Counted from the stretch's first letter, positions 37,131 through 46,316 are shown. The stretch is DNA of 64,000 bases from Dyadobacter beijingensis DSM 21582 (GCF_000382205.1 NZ_KB907788.1:1054001-1118000); one strand, 5' to 3'. The notes: generated by a model from the letters alone, not told the origin. Numbers and translations: made by a program.

Positions 37131-37694
37131 CTAATAAATGCATTGTGGGATCAGGTTCCGCTTTGCCTGCTGCATGTGGCGCTCGTCATGCGCGATGATG
37201 AACCGGAGCACGTCACCGATTTTCATGCGGATCAGCGGCAGGATCGAGACAGGAATACGCACAGCGTCCAGGTCCCTGTCCAGCCCGGCACGCAGCAGGT
37301 ACAGCAGCTCCTCTTGCTGGCGGATAAATTCACGCACGACCGCCGCAGAATCGAGCTCCGAAGGCGGAATATGCCCTTTGAATGCCTTGAACTTCCGCTT
37401 CCCGGTTTCCGGGTCCATCATTTTGGTGAAATAATCGCCGAGCCATGTGCTGGTAAAACCCTGCTTTTGAACCAATTGTGCAGTAGCAAGTTGTTTGCGC
37501 ATTCTCGGCAGGTAATAATGCCCGTAACTGTTCAGGTGATCGAGGCATTGGGCAATGCTCCATCCGCCGGTAGCCGACGACCGGTTCAGGAACGCATCGT
37601 CCCGGTTTTGAAACAATGCGATCGCATCCGCTATATGCGCCTCTACCTGGTCTTCAAGGCTTTGCAGCAGCTCCTTTTTATTGACAGTTTTCAT
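37131..37694 (-). CDS. DinB-family protein
   Basis: A 187-residue four-helix-bundle protein of the DinB/DUF664 type. The metal-binding His pattern is visible: WSIAQCLDHLNSYGHYY near residue 50 and IAHDERHMQQA near the C-terminus. DinB-like proteins of Bacteroidota often bind a divalent metal; some transfer thiols, but this one cannot be assigned. I choose the ATG at 37692-37694; an open frame continues upstream to 37922 but would overlap the Crp-type gene. It lies 70 nt downstream of that regulator, read in the same direction. Confidence 0.8.
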   Translation of the reverse strand: MKTVNKKELLQSLEDQVEAHIADAIALFQNRDDAFLNRSSATGGWSIAQCLDHLNSYGHYYLPRMRKQLATAQLVQKQGFTSTWLGDYFTKMMDPETGKRKFKAFKGHIPPSELDSAAVVREFIRQQEELLYLLRAGLDRDLDAVRIPVSILPLIRMKIGDVLRFIIAHDERHMQQAKRNLIPQCIY

Positions 37695-37764
37695 GGTGTT
37701 CGATGTTTGACAATACAAAAGTGCGCACCACGGATTTCCAAATGTTTGGTAAAAACCAACATTT

Positions 37765-38349
37765 TCAAATCCGCACCTTGTTAACGAGTTTACTGAAATT
37801 CGTCGGGTCGATGCCCAGGTAGTTGGCGAGATATTTATGCGGCACGAGTTGGAGGATATGCGGGCTCCGTTTGAGCAAATTCCTGAATTTATCCTCCGAA
37901 GAAAAGCACTGTACTTCCACAAGCCGTTCCAGAATGCCCGAAAGCGTCTGCGTAATGCCCGCGCGGATCATCCGCTCCACGGCGGGGCGCTCGTTCGCCA
38001 CCGCTTTGAACTCGGCATAGGGCGCGCGGATGAACTCCGAGGGCGTCAGCGTCTCGTAATAGTAGCGGGAAGGCACTTCCAGCAGTACCGAATCGATTAT
38101 GCCGCCGAACGACGGCCGGTAAGTGAATGCCAGCGTCGCCTCGCGGTTCTGATCGTCCAGATAGTAAATGCGCTGGACGCCATCGGTAACAAAATAAAGG
38201 AAGCGCTCCGTCTCGCCCGGCACGGAAATGATCTCCTTGCGCCTGGCCGAATACGGTTTCCAGATCCGCGACAATGCGTCCCAGTCCCCGGCGTCGAGTG
38301 GATGAATGGCCTGCACGACCGTGTGAAGCAATTTTAGCGGTTCCTCCAT
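37765..38349 (-). CDS. Crp/Fnr-family transcriptional regulator
   Basis: A 194-residue regulator. A cyclic-nucleotide-binding-like domain (about 20-120; REATLAFTYRPSFGGIIDSV) is followed by a dimerisation helix and a C-terminal HTH (LVPHKYLANYLGIDPTNFSKLVNKVR). This short form is common in Bacteroidota and often controls an adjacent small enzyme; here the DinB gene directly downstream is the likely target. The effector is unknown. Confidence 0.85.
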   Translation of the reverse strand: MEEPLKLLHTVVQAIHPLDAGDWDALSRIWKPYSARRKEIISVPGETERFLYFVTDGVQRIYYLDDQNREATLAFTYRPSFGGIIDSVLLEVPSRYYYETLTPSEFIRAPYAEFKAVANERPAVERMIRAGITQTLSGILERLVEVQCFSSEDKFRNLLKRSPHILQLVPHKYLANYLGIDPTNFSKLVNKVRI

Positions 38350-38376
38350 AGAACCGCTAAAATACGAAAGCGGGGG

Positions 38377-40614
38377 CTACTCGCCTACCGACGAAACCAT
38401 AAAATGCAGGAAGTGAAAAACTTCGTCCTGGCTGCGGATATGGTTCCGTGCGGCCGACAGATCATCCCCGATTTTAATGGTAAAAGAAGTGTCGGGCAAT
38501 GCCTCGAACATGTCCTCGTCCGTAGTATCGTCGCCGATGGCGAGAATGAAGTCGAAATCTCCCTCCTCGACAAACATGCGCGTGGCGGTACCTTTGTTGA
38601 ATGCGGTTTTCTTCACTTCCACCACCTTGTTGCCGTCGATGACCTGCAAGTTCAGTTCGGGTTGAATGTAGTTTTTTAGTTGCCAAAGCAGCTCCTGTGC
38701 GCGGCGGCTGGCATATTCCTTGTCATCCGCCGTGCGGTAATGCCACGCCAGCGCCGTCTCCTTTTCCTCGACAAATGCGCCGGGACAGCGTTTGGCATAA
38801 ATCTGCATCATCGGGCGGATGCCCTCCTTCCAGTTTTCTTCATAACCTTCATTGAGCTGCCATTCGTCCGAATCTTTTGCCTTGATCAATGCGCCGTGCT
38901 CGGCGATCATATGTACGGGAAGGTCGCTGAATAGTTTTTCCAGAAAATAGCGGTCGCGGCCGCTCACGATTACGACGGTATCGCGCTTGGCAATGTCCTG
39001 CAACAGCTTCCTCACATCTTCCGTCATGATAGCCTGCGCGGGATCGGGCACGATCGGGGCGAGCGTGCCGTCGTAATCAAAAAACAAAATCCGGTTATTC
39101 GTAGATTGGTAAGCCGACCGGATCGCGTCGATGCCCTTGTTGTTCAGGAAAACCTGGCGCAGGCGGTCATGTTCTAATTCTAGCATTGTCATTTGGGTAA
39201 AAAAGTCATTGGTCCATGCGAAAACATCATAGTCACGAATCCTTTCGCGCATGGCCTCCATTCGTTTATTCTGCTCATTGTCAGGCATTTCGAAAGCGAT
39301 TTTAATCGCATCGGCAATGTCCTGGCGGTCGAGCGGGTTGATAATCAGCGCCTCCCCCAACTCGGCGGCGGCACCGGCCATTTCACTTAGTATGAGCACG
39401 CCCTGGCCATCTTTGCGGCTCGCTACATATTCTTTACATACTAAATTCATCCCGTCGCGCACCGGCGTAATGAGCGCGACGTCGCTTGCGGTGTACATGC
39501 CTACAAGCTCGTGGTAAGGCATCGACCGGTACTGGTAGATGATCGGCTGCCAGCTGATACTGCCGAAATCCGCATTGATTTTCCCAACCGTCTGGTCGAT
39601 ATCCGACTTCATCTGCTGGTACTGCTCGATGGTATCGCGCGAGGGCACGACCGTCATCACAAACGACACCTTTTCGTGCCATGCGGCATTCTGTTCCAAG
39701 AAGCGCTGGTAGCCGTGCAGGCGGTGGATAATGCCCTTCGAATAATCGAGACGGTCCACTGAAAAAATGATCTTCTCTTTCAGCGACTGCCGGGCGTCGG
39801 AACGCGCGGCTGTAACATCGGGATCGTCGAAGGCATCGTTGAACTTATCGAAATCGATACTGATCGGGAACGAATCGACCTTCACGATGCGGTTACCAAG
39901 GTTGATATAATGCAATTTATTCCCCAGTTCGGAGACAAGTCTCGCCGCTTTCAGGAAATACTCCACATAATCATTGGTATGAAAACCGACGACATCGGCG
40001 CCGAGAATGCCGTCCACAATGGCCTTCCGCCAGGTCACCGGAAGCATGCGGAATATCTCGAACGAAGGAAAAGGAATGTGAAAGAAGAAGCCGATTTTGT
40101 TCTCCGGAAAAGCCTCGCGGATCATTTGCGGGAGCAGCATCAGCTGGTAGTCCTGCACCCAGACGACATCGCCCGGCCGGATCACCTCCCTTACCTTTTC
40201 GAAGAACAGCCGGTTCGCTTCCTGGTAGGCATCGAAATACACATCGTGGAAGCGCGCGAGCGACGGGAAGTAATGGCACAGCGGCCATATCAGGTTGTTA
40301 CAGAAGCCTTCGTAATAATTTTCATTGAGCTCCTCGGGGATAAAAACCGGGTGGGCGTGGAAACTTTCATTTTCCATCGACTGTCCTTCGAGCTCTTCCG
40401 GGGTATTCTCCGAAAAACCGATCCACTGGATTTTCTGATGGGCGTCGAAAGCCTGGTTTTGCTGGTCTTTCACCAGCGACAGCACCGCCGAAACGAGGCC
40501 GCCGGAATTTTGAAACAAGCGGGAAGCGTCACCATCGCGAACGATCTTGAATGGTAACCGGTATGCGACTATGATGAGCCTTCCCGCGTTAGATGACTGA
40601 GATAAACTTTCCAT
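38377..40614 (-). CDS. Fused trehalose-6-phosphate synthase / trehalose-6-phosphate phosphatase
   Basis: A 745-residue cytoplasmic two-domain enzyme that makes trehalose. Residues about 1-480 are a GT20 synthase (RLIIVAYRLPFKI, VWVQDYQLMLLP, FSVDRLDYSKGI, DGMNLVCKEY) that joins UDP-glucose and glucose-6-phosphate. Residues about 500-745 are a HAD phosphatase (ILFFDYDGTLAPI, ALAWHYR, ILAIGDDTTDEDMF) that removes the phosphate. The fusion is usual in Bacteroidota. I take the start at 40612-40614 (MESLSQ); 11 more residues are possible upstream. Trehalose serves osmotic and desiccation protection. Confidence 0.93.
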   Translation of the reverse strand: MESLSQSSNAGRLIIVAYRLPFKIVRDGDASRLFQNSGGLVSAVLSLVKDQQNQAFDAHQKIQWIGFSENTPEELEGQSMENESFHAHPVFIPEELNENYYEGFCNNLIWPLCHYFPSLARFHDVYFDAYQEANRLFFEKVREVIRPGDVVWVQDYQLMLLPQMIREAFPENKIGFFFHIPFPSFEIFRMLPVTWRKAIVDGILGADVVGFHTNDYVEYFLKAARLVSELGNKLHYINLGNRIVKVDSFPISIDFDKFNDAFDDPDVTAARSDARQSLKEKIIFSVDRLDYSKGIIHRLHGYQRFLEQNAAWHEKVSFVMTVVPSRDTIEQYQQMKSDIDQTVGKINADFGSISWQPIIYQYRSMPYHELVGMYTASDVALITPVRDGMNLVCKEYVASRKDGQGVLILSEMAGAAAELGEALIINPLDRQDIADAIKIAFEMPDNEQNKRMEAMRERIRDYDVFAWTNDFFTQMTMLELEHDRLRQVFLNNKGIDAIRSAYQSTNNRILFFDYDGTLAPIVPDPAQAIMTEDVRKLLQDIAKRDTVVIVSGRDRYFLEKLFSDLPVHMIAEHGALIKAKDSDEWQLNEGYEENWKEGIRPMMQIYAKRCPGAFVEEKETALAWHYRTADDKEYASRRAQELLWQLKNYIQPELNLQVIDGNKVVEVKKTAFNKGTATRMFVEEGDFDFILAIGDDTTDEDMFEALPDTSFTIKIGDDLSAARNHIRSQDEVFHFLHFMVSSVGE

Positions 40615-40762
40615 AATATACCTCAGAAGCCTCAAAAGCCATGCCAAAACGGCCTGCTGGCAGCAATTCCCCCTGACGGTCCAATAAGTACGGCAGATAT
40701 TGCCATTTGGCAGTTTCAGCTGACTCTATCAAAAAATGAGTAGGCCTATCAATTTGATAAGC

Positions 40763-40794
40763 TTTGGCCGGAACGATCAAATGTATTACTTTCG
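40763..40794 (+). promoter_or_regulatory. Candidate promoter of an orphan RNA
   Basis: TTTG at 40763-40766, a 20-nt spacer and TACTTTCG at 40787-40794 (one base off TAnnTTTG). No protein gene starts behind it; it points at the structured region 40799-41053, which ends in a strong terminator. Confidence 0.55.
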
Positions 40795-40798
40795 CAGC

Positions 40799-41053
40799 GC
40801 AACCTCTTTTATCACATTACAGGAACCGCAGTCTGTTATACGGGCGCCCGGCGCCGTGGCGCGTAAGCGTACAAATCCACGGCAAGCAAGTCAAAATTGC
40901 TGTTTTCCATGAGTTAATGTGATAACTGACCACAAATACGGGCTGAAAAGCCCAAGATTAGTCAAGGACTACAAATCTCGTAATCGCAGATTAATAGCTG
41001 TGCCACGCTTTGTTGTGGGTTGCAGGCGGCCGATAAAGGCCGCCATTTTTTTT
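40799..41053 (+). ncRNA. Candidate structured noncoding RNA of about 250 nt
   Basis: A gene-free stretch with a promoter-like sequence in front, a terminator behind and many complementary arms between. GCAACC (40799-40804) pairs with GGTTGC (41018-41023) and encloses the whole. Inside are an 11-bp perfect stem (40809-40819 with 40915-40925) holding two hairpins (40853-40883, 7 bp; 40885-40901, 5 bp), then three small hairpins: 40940-40953 (GGGCT-GAAA-AGCCC, a GNRA tetraloop), 40959-40971 and 40974-40992. I could not match it to tmRNA, RNase P, SRP RNA or a riboswitch. A 6S-type RNA is possible by size but the branching is not typical. The identity is open; no covariation could be tested. Confidence 0.5.
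41025..41053 (+). terminator. Strong terminator in the gene-free region before the sulfatase gene
   Basis: A 7-bp GC stem (41025-41031 with 41038-41044), loop GATAAA and eight T (41046-41053). No plus-strand protein gene lies upstream for over 4 kb, so it ends a noncoding transcript. Confidence 0.85.
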
Positions 41054-41135
41054 GCCCTTTGTAAATCTGCACGGCATTCCGTTTATTTGTCTACCAAGCT
41101 GGTAGAATATTCTAAACCGCTGCTCCCACGCCGGG

Positions 41136-42674
41136 ATGCCCGTGCATATGCTCCGAACTTATCCTAACCTGACTTACACGCTGCTGATGCTCCTGCTGGC
41201 CACGTCGGCCATGCTGGTTTTTCGTAAAAAAGGCTTCGCCGATGGTACCGTTCGCCATCCCAATGTCATTTACATTCTCGCCGACGACCTGGGCTACGGG
41301 GACCTCTCCTGTCTCAATCCGCAGTCGCAGATCAAAACGCCGAACCTCGACCGGCTCGCGGGCCAGGGCATGGTCTTCACGGACGCGCATTCGGGTTCAG
41401 CCGTGTGCACACCCACGCGTTACGGGATACTGACGGGCCGGTATGCATTCCGGTCAAGGTTGAAAAAAGGCGTCCTGGGCGGCTACTCGCCCATGCTCAT
41501 CGAACGCGAGCGCTTCACCGTGGCCGATTTGATGAAAAAAGCCGGCTACCGCACCGGTGTGATCGGCAAATGGCACCTCGGCCTCGACTGGGTGAAAACC
41601 GACCCGACGAAAACCACCGATCCGACCGTATACGACGACTGGACTTCGACCGAAAACCTTTCCATTGCCAAAGGCACGACCGGCGGCCCCAACGACCTCG
41701 GTTTCGATTATAGCTATGTGATCCCGGCGTCCCTGGACATCGCGCCTTACATTTACGTCCGTAACGGAAAGCCCGCAGACAATGCGATCGTCGATATCCC
41801 CGGACAAAAAGAACCCCGCGGTGTATTCTGGCGGGACGGAAAAGGCTCGGCCAGCTTCCGGATACCGGGTACGCTCGATGTATTCGGACAGGAGGCAAGG
41901 CAATTCATTATTGATGCAGGTAAAAACAAATCGAAGCCGTTTTTTCTCTACCTCCCGCTATCGGCCCCGCACACGCCGTGGGTGCCCTCTGAAAAATATA
42001 AAAACACCTCCAATGCAGGCCTGTACGGCGATTTTGTACAACATACCGATGCCGTCGTAGGGCAGCTGATGCATACCCTCGACAGCCTCGGCCTCGCCGA
42101 CAACACACTCGTTATTTTCACTTCCGACAACGGTGCGGACTGGAAACCCGGCGACAAGCAGGCGTTTCCGGCGCATGATGCCAATTACATTTTCAAAGGC
42201 GAAAAATCCGACATCTGGGAAGGCGGCCACCACGTGCCATTCATCGCGCGCTGGCCCGCAGGCATCGAGAAAGGCACCCAAACTGCCCAGACCATTTGCC
42301 TGGCCGACCTGATGGCGACATTGGCAGCCATTACCGGCCAGAAACTGGACCGTAACGCCGGCCAGGACAGTTTCAGTTTTGCTTCGCTGTTCCGTGCGCC
42401 CGATGAAGCAAAGCCGGTTCGTCCCAGCATTATCCATCACTCCGTCGAAGGCATGTTCGCGATACGCAAAGGAAAATGGAAGTTTATCGACGGCAAAGGC
42501 AGCGGCGGCTGGTCGTCCAAAGGCGCCCCTACCGACCCTGCCGGCCAGCTGTACGACCTCGAATCCGACCCGCGCGAGACGGTTAACCTCTACGAAAAAC
42601 AACCGGAGCTGGTGAAGGAGTTGAAGGCATTACTGGAAAAACAGAAGGCGCAAGGGTATACGCGGGCATTGTAA
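41136..42674 (+). CDS. Sulfatase, arylsulfatase type
   Basis: A 512-residue enzyme of the type I sulfatase family that hydrolyses sulfate esters. An N-terminal signal or membrane segment (about 11-30) predicts export. The metal-binding pair is in LADDLGYGD (Asp50, Asp51) and the sulfatase signature is CTPTR at 91-95, where Cys91 should be converted to formylglycine by a separate maturase; none is seen in the window. Other family parts are GKWHLG and TSDNGADW. A start at 41148 (MLRTYP) is also possible. It is convergent with the SDR gene, with only 2 nt between the stop codons. The substrate is unknown. Confidence 0.92.
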   Translation: MPVHMLRTYPNLTYTLLMLLLATSAMLVFRKKGFADGTVRHPNVIYILADDLGYGDLSCLNPQSQIKTPNLDRLAGQGMVFTDAHSGSAVCTPTRYGILTGRYAFRSRLKKGVLGGYSPMLIERERFTVADLMKKAGYRTGVIGKWHLGLDWVKTDPTKTTDPTVYDDWTSTENLSIAKGTTGGPNDLGFDYSYVIPASLDIAPYIYVRNGKPADNAIVDIPGQKEPRGVFWRDGKGSASFRIPGTLDVFGQEARQFIIDAGKNKSKPFFLYLPLSAPHTPWVPSEKYKNTSNAGLYGDFVQHTDAVVGQLMHTLDSLGLADNTLVIFTSDNGADWKPGDKQAFPAHDANYIFKGEKSDIWEGGHHVPFIARWPAGIEKGTQTAQTICLADLMATLAAITGQKLDRNAGQDSFSFASLFRAPDEAKPVRPSIIHHSVEGMFAIRKGKWKFIDGKGSGGWSSKGAPTDPAGQLYDLESDPRETVNLYEKQPELVKELKALLEKQKAQGYTRAL

Positions 42675-42676
42675 GC

Positions 42677-43498
42677 TTAAAAGAAATTCCGCATTGCCTC
42701 CATATAGTCCTCGATCGGCATCGTGCGGCGCATTTCCATGAGTTGGTTTCCCGTGGCACCGACTACGTTGCGGAAGCTTTTGTTCGCTCCTGTTGCCAGG
42801 CTGTGAATGACCTGCACGATATCCGTCGGGTCGTCCAGCAGGCTGTCGTCGCGGGTGTTCATTAATGCTTGCAGTTTGGCGGTAAGCTCGTCGTATGCCG
42901 CGATATCGGGATTGTTGTTCCAGACAATGCTTTCTCTGAAATTGTTATCCTTCGAACCGCCCTGCTCGACGAGCCGCAATTCGATATTCAACGGTTTCAG
43001 TTCGTAATACAAACCCTCGATCAATCCCTCCAATGCAAACTTGGACATATTGTACAACGAGCCGAGCGGCACAGCCGTGGTGATACCCATAAAAGAGCTG
43101 ATATTGATAAACATCCCGCCCCCATTTGCGCGAAAATGCGGAAGGAATGCCCGTATGACATTGATCGGCCCGCGCGCGTTCACGGCAAACTGCCAATCGA
43201 TATCCGACTCCTTAGCCAGTTCCAATGCACCGTAGGTGCCCATGCCGGCGTTGTTGACCACCACATCTATTTTGCCAAATGCTTCAATAGCCTGCGCAGT
43301 GGCACTTTTCACTTGCGCAATGTCCGTAACGTCCAGTTTGAAAATTCGGATGTTTTCGTACGCCGTCAGTTCAGTTTCCATTTCGGGTGTCCGCATAGTA
43401 GCCGCCACATTCCAGCCTTGCTCCGCGAAAAATCTGGCCGTGAGTTTGCCCAGCCCGCTGCTGGTACCAGTTATGAAAATTGTTTTTGGATTGCTCAT
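42677..43498 (-). CDS. Short-chain dehydrogenase/reductase (SDR)
   Basis: A 273-residue classical SDR with the nucleotide-binding motif TGTSSGLG (about 10-17), NNAG, and the catalytic YxxxK in SLYNMSKFALEG. The Ser is supplied by NISSFMG. Substrate unknown. The true start is the ATG at 43496-43498; an open frame runs further upstream through the divergent promoter region. It is divergent from the HxlR regulator, the usual arrangement for an HxlR-controlled oxidoreductase. Confidence 0.9.
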   Translation of the reverse strand: MSNPKTIFITGTSSGLGKLTARFFAEQGWNVAATMRTPEMETELTAYENIRIFKLDVTDIAQVKSATAQAIEAFGKIDVVVNNAGMGTYGALELAKESDIDWQFAVNARGPINVIRAFLPHFRANGGGMFINISSFMGITTAVPLGSLYNMSKFALEGLIEGLYYELKPLNIELRLVEQGGSKDNNFRESIVWNNNPDIAAYDELTAKLQALMNTRDDSLLDDPTDIVQVIHSLATGANKSFRNVVGATGNQLMEMRRTMPIEDYMEAMRNFF

Positions 43499-43522
43499 TT
43501 TGAATAAATTTTGATTTGATGC

Positions 43523-43555
43523 TACAAAGTTACCGGCGATTGGTATAACTTTGTA
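43523..43555. promoter_or_regulatory. Inverted repeat between the SDR and HxlR genes
   Basis: TACAAAGTTA (43523-43532) and TAACTTTGTA (43546-43555) form a perfect 10-bp inverted repeat with a 13-bp spacer; a second pair, GGTATA (43542-43547) and TATACC (43571-43576), overlaps it. It lies centrally in the 88-bp divergent region, where an HxlR operator should be. Confidence 0.65.
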
Positions 43556-43586
43556 ATCAGTATCACAGAGTATACCAACTACGGCT

Positions 43587-43949
43587 ATGGCGGAAGCAAC
43601 AATCAAAAGGAACCAGGCAGAAGAAGTGAAGGCGTTGCAGGACACGATTTACGTGATCGGCGGAAAGTGGAAGTTGCCCATTATCAACTCGATATGTAAT
43701 GGAAACAAGCGTTTCAGGGAGATTGAAAGGAGTATTCCGGGCATTACCACGCGCATGCTTTCGCGGGAACTGAAAGAAATGGAGATGAACAAACTCATTA
43801 AAAGGACCGTCTACCCCGACTCGCCCGTGCTGGTCGAATACGAGTCGACACCCTACTGCAAAACATTCGGAAACATCATCCTGGCGATGATCGACTGGGG
43901 CAAGGAACACAAAAAATACATCACCGAACAGCCTGAACAGGCTAGCTGA
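43587..43949 (+). CDS. HxlR-family transcriptional regulator
   Basis: A 120-residue winged-helix regulator with the HxlR pattern: GGKWKLPIINSICNGNKRFREIERSIPGITTRMLSRELKEME (about 26-67), then the wing with VEYESTPYC. HxlR proteins respond to redox or small reactive molecules and often repress a divergent oxidoreductase, here the SDR. The last 8 bp overlap the end of the convergent NUDIX gene. Confidence 0.9.
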   Translation: MAEATIKRNQAEEVKALQDTIYVIGGKWKLPIINSICNGNKRFREIERSIPGITTRMLSRELKEMEMNKLIKRTVYPDSPVLVEYESTPYCKTFGNIILAMIDWGKEHKKYITEQPEQAS

Positions 43950-44340
43950 TCAGGCCCTTTTCGGCCAGGTCGTCGAACAGCAGCTGCGTCGCCAGCGACA
44001 CCTTCGGCCGGTCGGCGTAACTCAGCCACGCAACTTCCTCGATCTCCGCAGCGGCGCTGACCTCTCCCCTTTCCGCCGTCGCGTAGCACCTTAGCCGCAC
44101 CAGCACACCCTCCGGCTGCCCGTGCGCCTGCGCCCGGAACTCACCGTAAAACTGCAATGCATCGGGATTCAGCAAAACGCTCAATTCCTCCAAAACCTCC
44201 CGCACGAGCGCCTGCTCGTCCGATTCCCCCGCCTCCCGCTTGCCTCCGGGAACGTAATAAACATCCCGCCCCCTGCTCCGCGCTGCGAGTATCTTGCGGT
44301 TTTCAATGTAAACAAGGGCAAGTTTGTCGATCATGGTCAT
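43942..44340 (-). CDS. NUDIX hydrolase
   Basis: A 132-residue hydrolase of nucleoside-diphosphate-linked compounds. The Nudix box is seen as GGKREAGESDEQALVREVLEEL (the usual Gly after EEL is Ser). The substrate cannot be told; small house-cleaning NUDIX proteins act on damaged nucleotides. Start ATG at 44340, with a second in-frame ATG two codons later. Its stop overlaps the convergent HxlR gene by 8 bp. Confidence 0.88.
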   Translation of the reverse strand: MTMIDKLALVYIENRKILAARSRGRDVYYVPGGKREAGESDEQALVREVLEELSVLLNPDALQFYGEFRAQAHGQPEGVLVRLRCYATAERGEVSAAAEIEEVAWLSYADRPKVSLATQLLFDDLAEKGLIS

Positions 44341-44461
44341 GGTATTTTTTATGCGTAAAGTTAGCTCTCACAGGCATTCCAACCATTGTAACCAAAAGTA
44401 AATCTTACAATCACTACGCTTTTCTTACCAAATCTCATCCGCAACCGCCAACCCAAATCCC

Positions 44462-44818
44462 ATGAAAAACCTTCTCTCCCTGACACTTGTCGCTGCGCTG
44501 GGCGTGGCGGTTTCCGGTTGTAAAAAAGAGGACCCCAACCCGGATTGCGGGTGCGAAGGGCCGACGGTGAAGGTCATTAAAAACACCCGTGCCGTGCACG
44601 AGGGGGGCGGGCTGTTTTCATTTGAATTTACCGAGCCGGGCACGCAGCGCAAGCTCATCGCCTGGGCATGTAACGCTGATACAACCTGGGCAAAAAGCGC
44701 CAACCGGGAAGTACCCGACTACACGATCAGCGGGAATTTGAAAAAGGAGTGTTTCTTCGGACCGACATTTATCATTATCTATCCTCCCATCGAGATCACG
44801 GCTATCCGGAAAGACTAA
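44462..44818 (+). CDS. Small lipoprotein of unknown function
   Basis: A 118-residue predicted lipoprotein: signal peptide with lipobox VSGC (Cys20) followed by KKED, a Lys-acidic pattern linked to surface export in Bacteroidota. The mature part has four more Cys (for example DCGCEG) and looks like a small beta domain. Not recognised. The next gene starts 74 nt later and is also exported. Confidence 0.75.
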   Translation: MKNLLSLTLVAALGVAVSGCKKEDPNPDCGCEGPTVKVIKNTRAVHEGGGLFSFEFTEPGTQRKLIAWACNADTTWAKSANREVPDYTISGNLKKECFFGPTFIIIYPPIEITAIRKD

Positions 44819-44892
44819 GTTGTCTTTCTTATGTAACTTATTGTAGCCAAAATGATATATTACCGGGACAATACAAGTCTCCTCACGGTAAT

Positions 44893-46302
44893 ATGAACCT
44901 TAATACCTTGAAATTCATAACATTGGCTGCGCTCGTACACATGAGCCCCTGCGTATGCGCGCAAACGCCCCGCATTGTGCGGGCGACTGGCGACCGCGCG
45001 GACATTCGCGACGGCGACGAGTTCAGTAAAGGCAGCTGGCGCATTAGCCCGACCCTCAATCCGGATGTGTACGAAAGCTATATGGAAGGTAAAAGCAAAA
45101 AATTTACCTTCATTACCGACCGGGACTCGATCACGTTCGATGTGGAGCCGGGAAAAAGCTATCCGTTTGTCGTGCTCATGGATGGCAAAGACAGCGCGTT
45201 TACCGAGGTTCGGGGAATACGGCTTGAACCGCGTGCGAAATTTTCGGCCGAGTACCAGCGGCTCCATCGCGGAAAGACGTCCGTGGAAGTTCCCGAGGTG
45301 TATGAACTGGTGAATGTCATCTTTGCATTAACCGAAAAAGGGCGGCAGGACAATGGCTTGATCCGACGTGATACGCCCTACTATCAGGAGGTAATGCAAT
45401 GGTTCGAAGCTTATCGCGACAACGAGGCCGTCCGGAATATGAACTCCGCGTTTTCCAGCACCCCGGATGCACAGCATTCGAAGAAAATGGATGCTTATCC
45501 CTTCGAATTCAATGACCGGGATTCGATCGTGCAGGGCAAAATCTACGATCGGATCGGTAATTCCTATACCAATGCCTTACGCGAACACATTCCCGACCTG
45601 ATCGATTTTGCCCGCCAAACACGCTTCCGCGAATTTTACCAAAAGCACATTCCTTTTTACAACGGGCTCGTCGCGACTTACCGCGACTCGGTGGGCGTGC
45701 CGGATATGCAGCGCTGGCTGAATCTGAACTTTCCGTCGACCCGGTATGACTCGTTTAAAGTCATCTTCTCACCGCTTGTGAGCGCCAACCAGTCGGCCAG
45801 CTGGTTCAATCTCGACGGTTTCCGGGAGGTCCAGGCGCATGTGAACTTTCCGTTTCGCAAACCAGGAACTCCGTCCCGATTTTCAAAAAAAGCCCGGCAG
45901 ATCATGGCTGGCGACATTGTTTTTACCGAGCTCAATCACGGCTTCATCGGCCCCGAAGGTGAAAAGGCAGCCAACCGCAGCCGCATTCAAAAGGCGTTTT
46001 CCGACCTCACGATCTGGAACGATTCGACCAAGTCGGCCAGGTATTACGATACCCCGCAATCTGCATTCGACGAATACATGAATTGGGCACTCGTGAGCTT
46101 GCGTTACGCGGACGTCGCGCCACAGGCGGAACAGCCGCAACTGTTCGCATCCGTCGAGAATATGATGGTGGATGTCAGAGGCTTCCGAAAGTTTGCGGAA
46201 TTCAACCAGTTTTTGGTCAAAACTTATCAGGCCAGAAAGAAAGGCCAGGTCGTGGCCGATCTGTACCCGCAGATTCTCACATGGTTTGAAGACAACCAAT
46301 AA
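44893..46302 (+). CDS. Exported DUF4932-like protein
   Basis: A 469-residue protein with a signal peptide (about 1-22, ending at VCAQ). The body resembles the DUF4932 group of Bacteroidota, which has a zincin-like segment; here it reads FTELNHGFIGPEGEK (about residue 350), so a first His of an HExxH motif is absent and peptidase activity is doubtful. The open frame extends upstream to 44749 but would overlap the lipoprotein gene; the ATG at 44893 gives a proper signal peptide. Function unknown; family assignment is tentative. Confidence 0.65.
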   Translation: MNLNTLKFITLAALVHMSPCVCAQTPRIVRATGDRADIRDGDEFSKGSWRISPTLNPDVYESYMEGKSKKFTFITDRDSITFDVEPGKSYPFVVLMDGKDSAFTEVRGIRLEPRAKFSAEYQRLHRGKTSVEVPEVYELVNVIFALTEKGRQDNGLIRRDTPYYQEVMQWFEAYRDNEAVRNMNSAFSSTPDAQHSKKMDAYPFEFNDRDSIVQGKIYDRIGNSYTNALREHIPDLIDFARQTRFREFYQKHIPFYNGLVATYRDSVGVPDMQRWLNLNFPSTRYDSFKVIFSPLVSANQSASWFNLDGFREVQAHVNFPFRKPGTPSRFSKKARQIMAGDIVFTELNHGFIGPEGEKAANRSRIQKAFSDLTIWNDSTKSARYYDTPQSAFDEYMNWALVSLRYADVAPQAEQPQLFASVENMMVDVRGFRKFAEFNQFLVKTYQARKKGQVVADLYPQILTWFEDNQ

Positions 46303-46316
46303 ATAGCCCGTAACAA

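Noticed and set aside
40799-41053. Known riboswitch (cobalamin, TPP, SAM) before the sulfatase gene
   Set aside because: The signature boxes of these classes are absent, and the sulfatase is not a usual target, so I report it as an unidentified RNA.
44749-44892. Longer start for the DUF4932-like gene
   Set aside because: It overlaps the lipoprotein gene and lacks a signal peptide; the ATG at 44893 begins a typical one.
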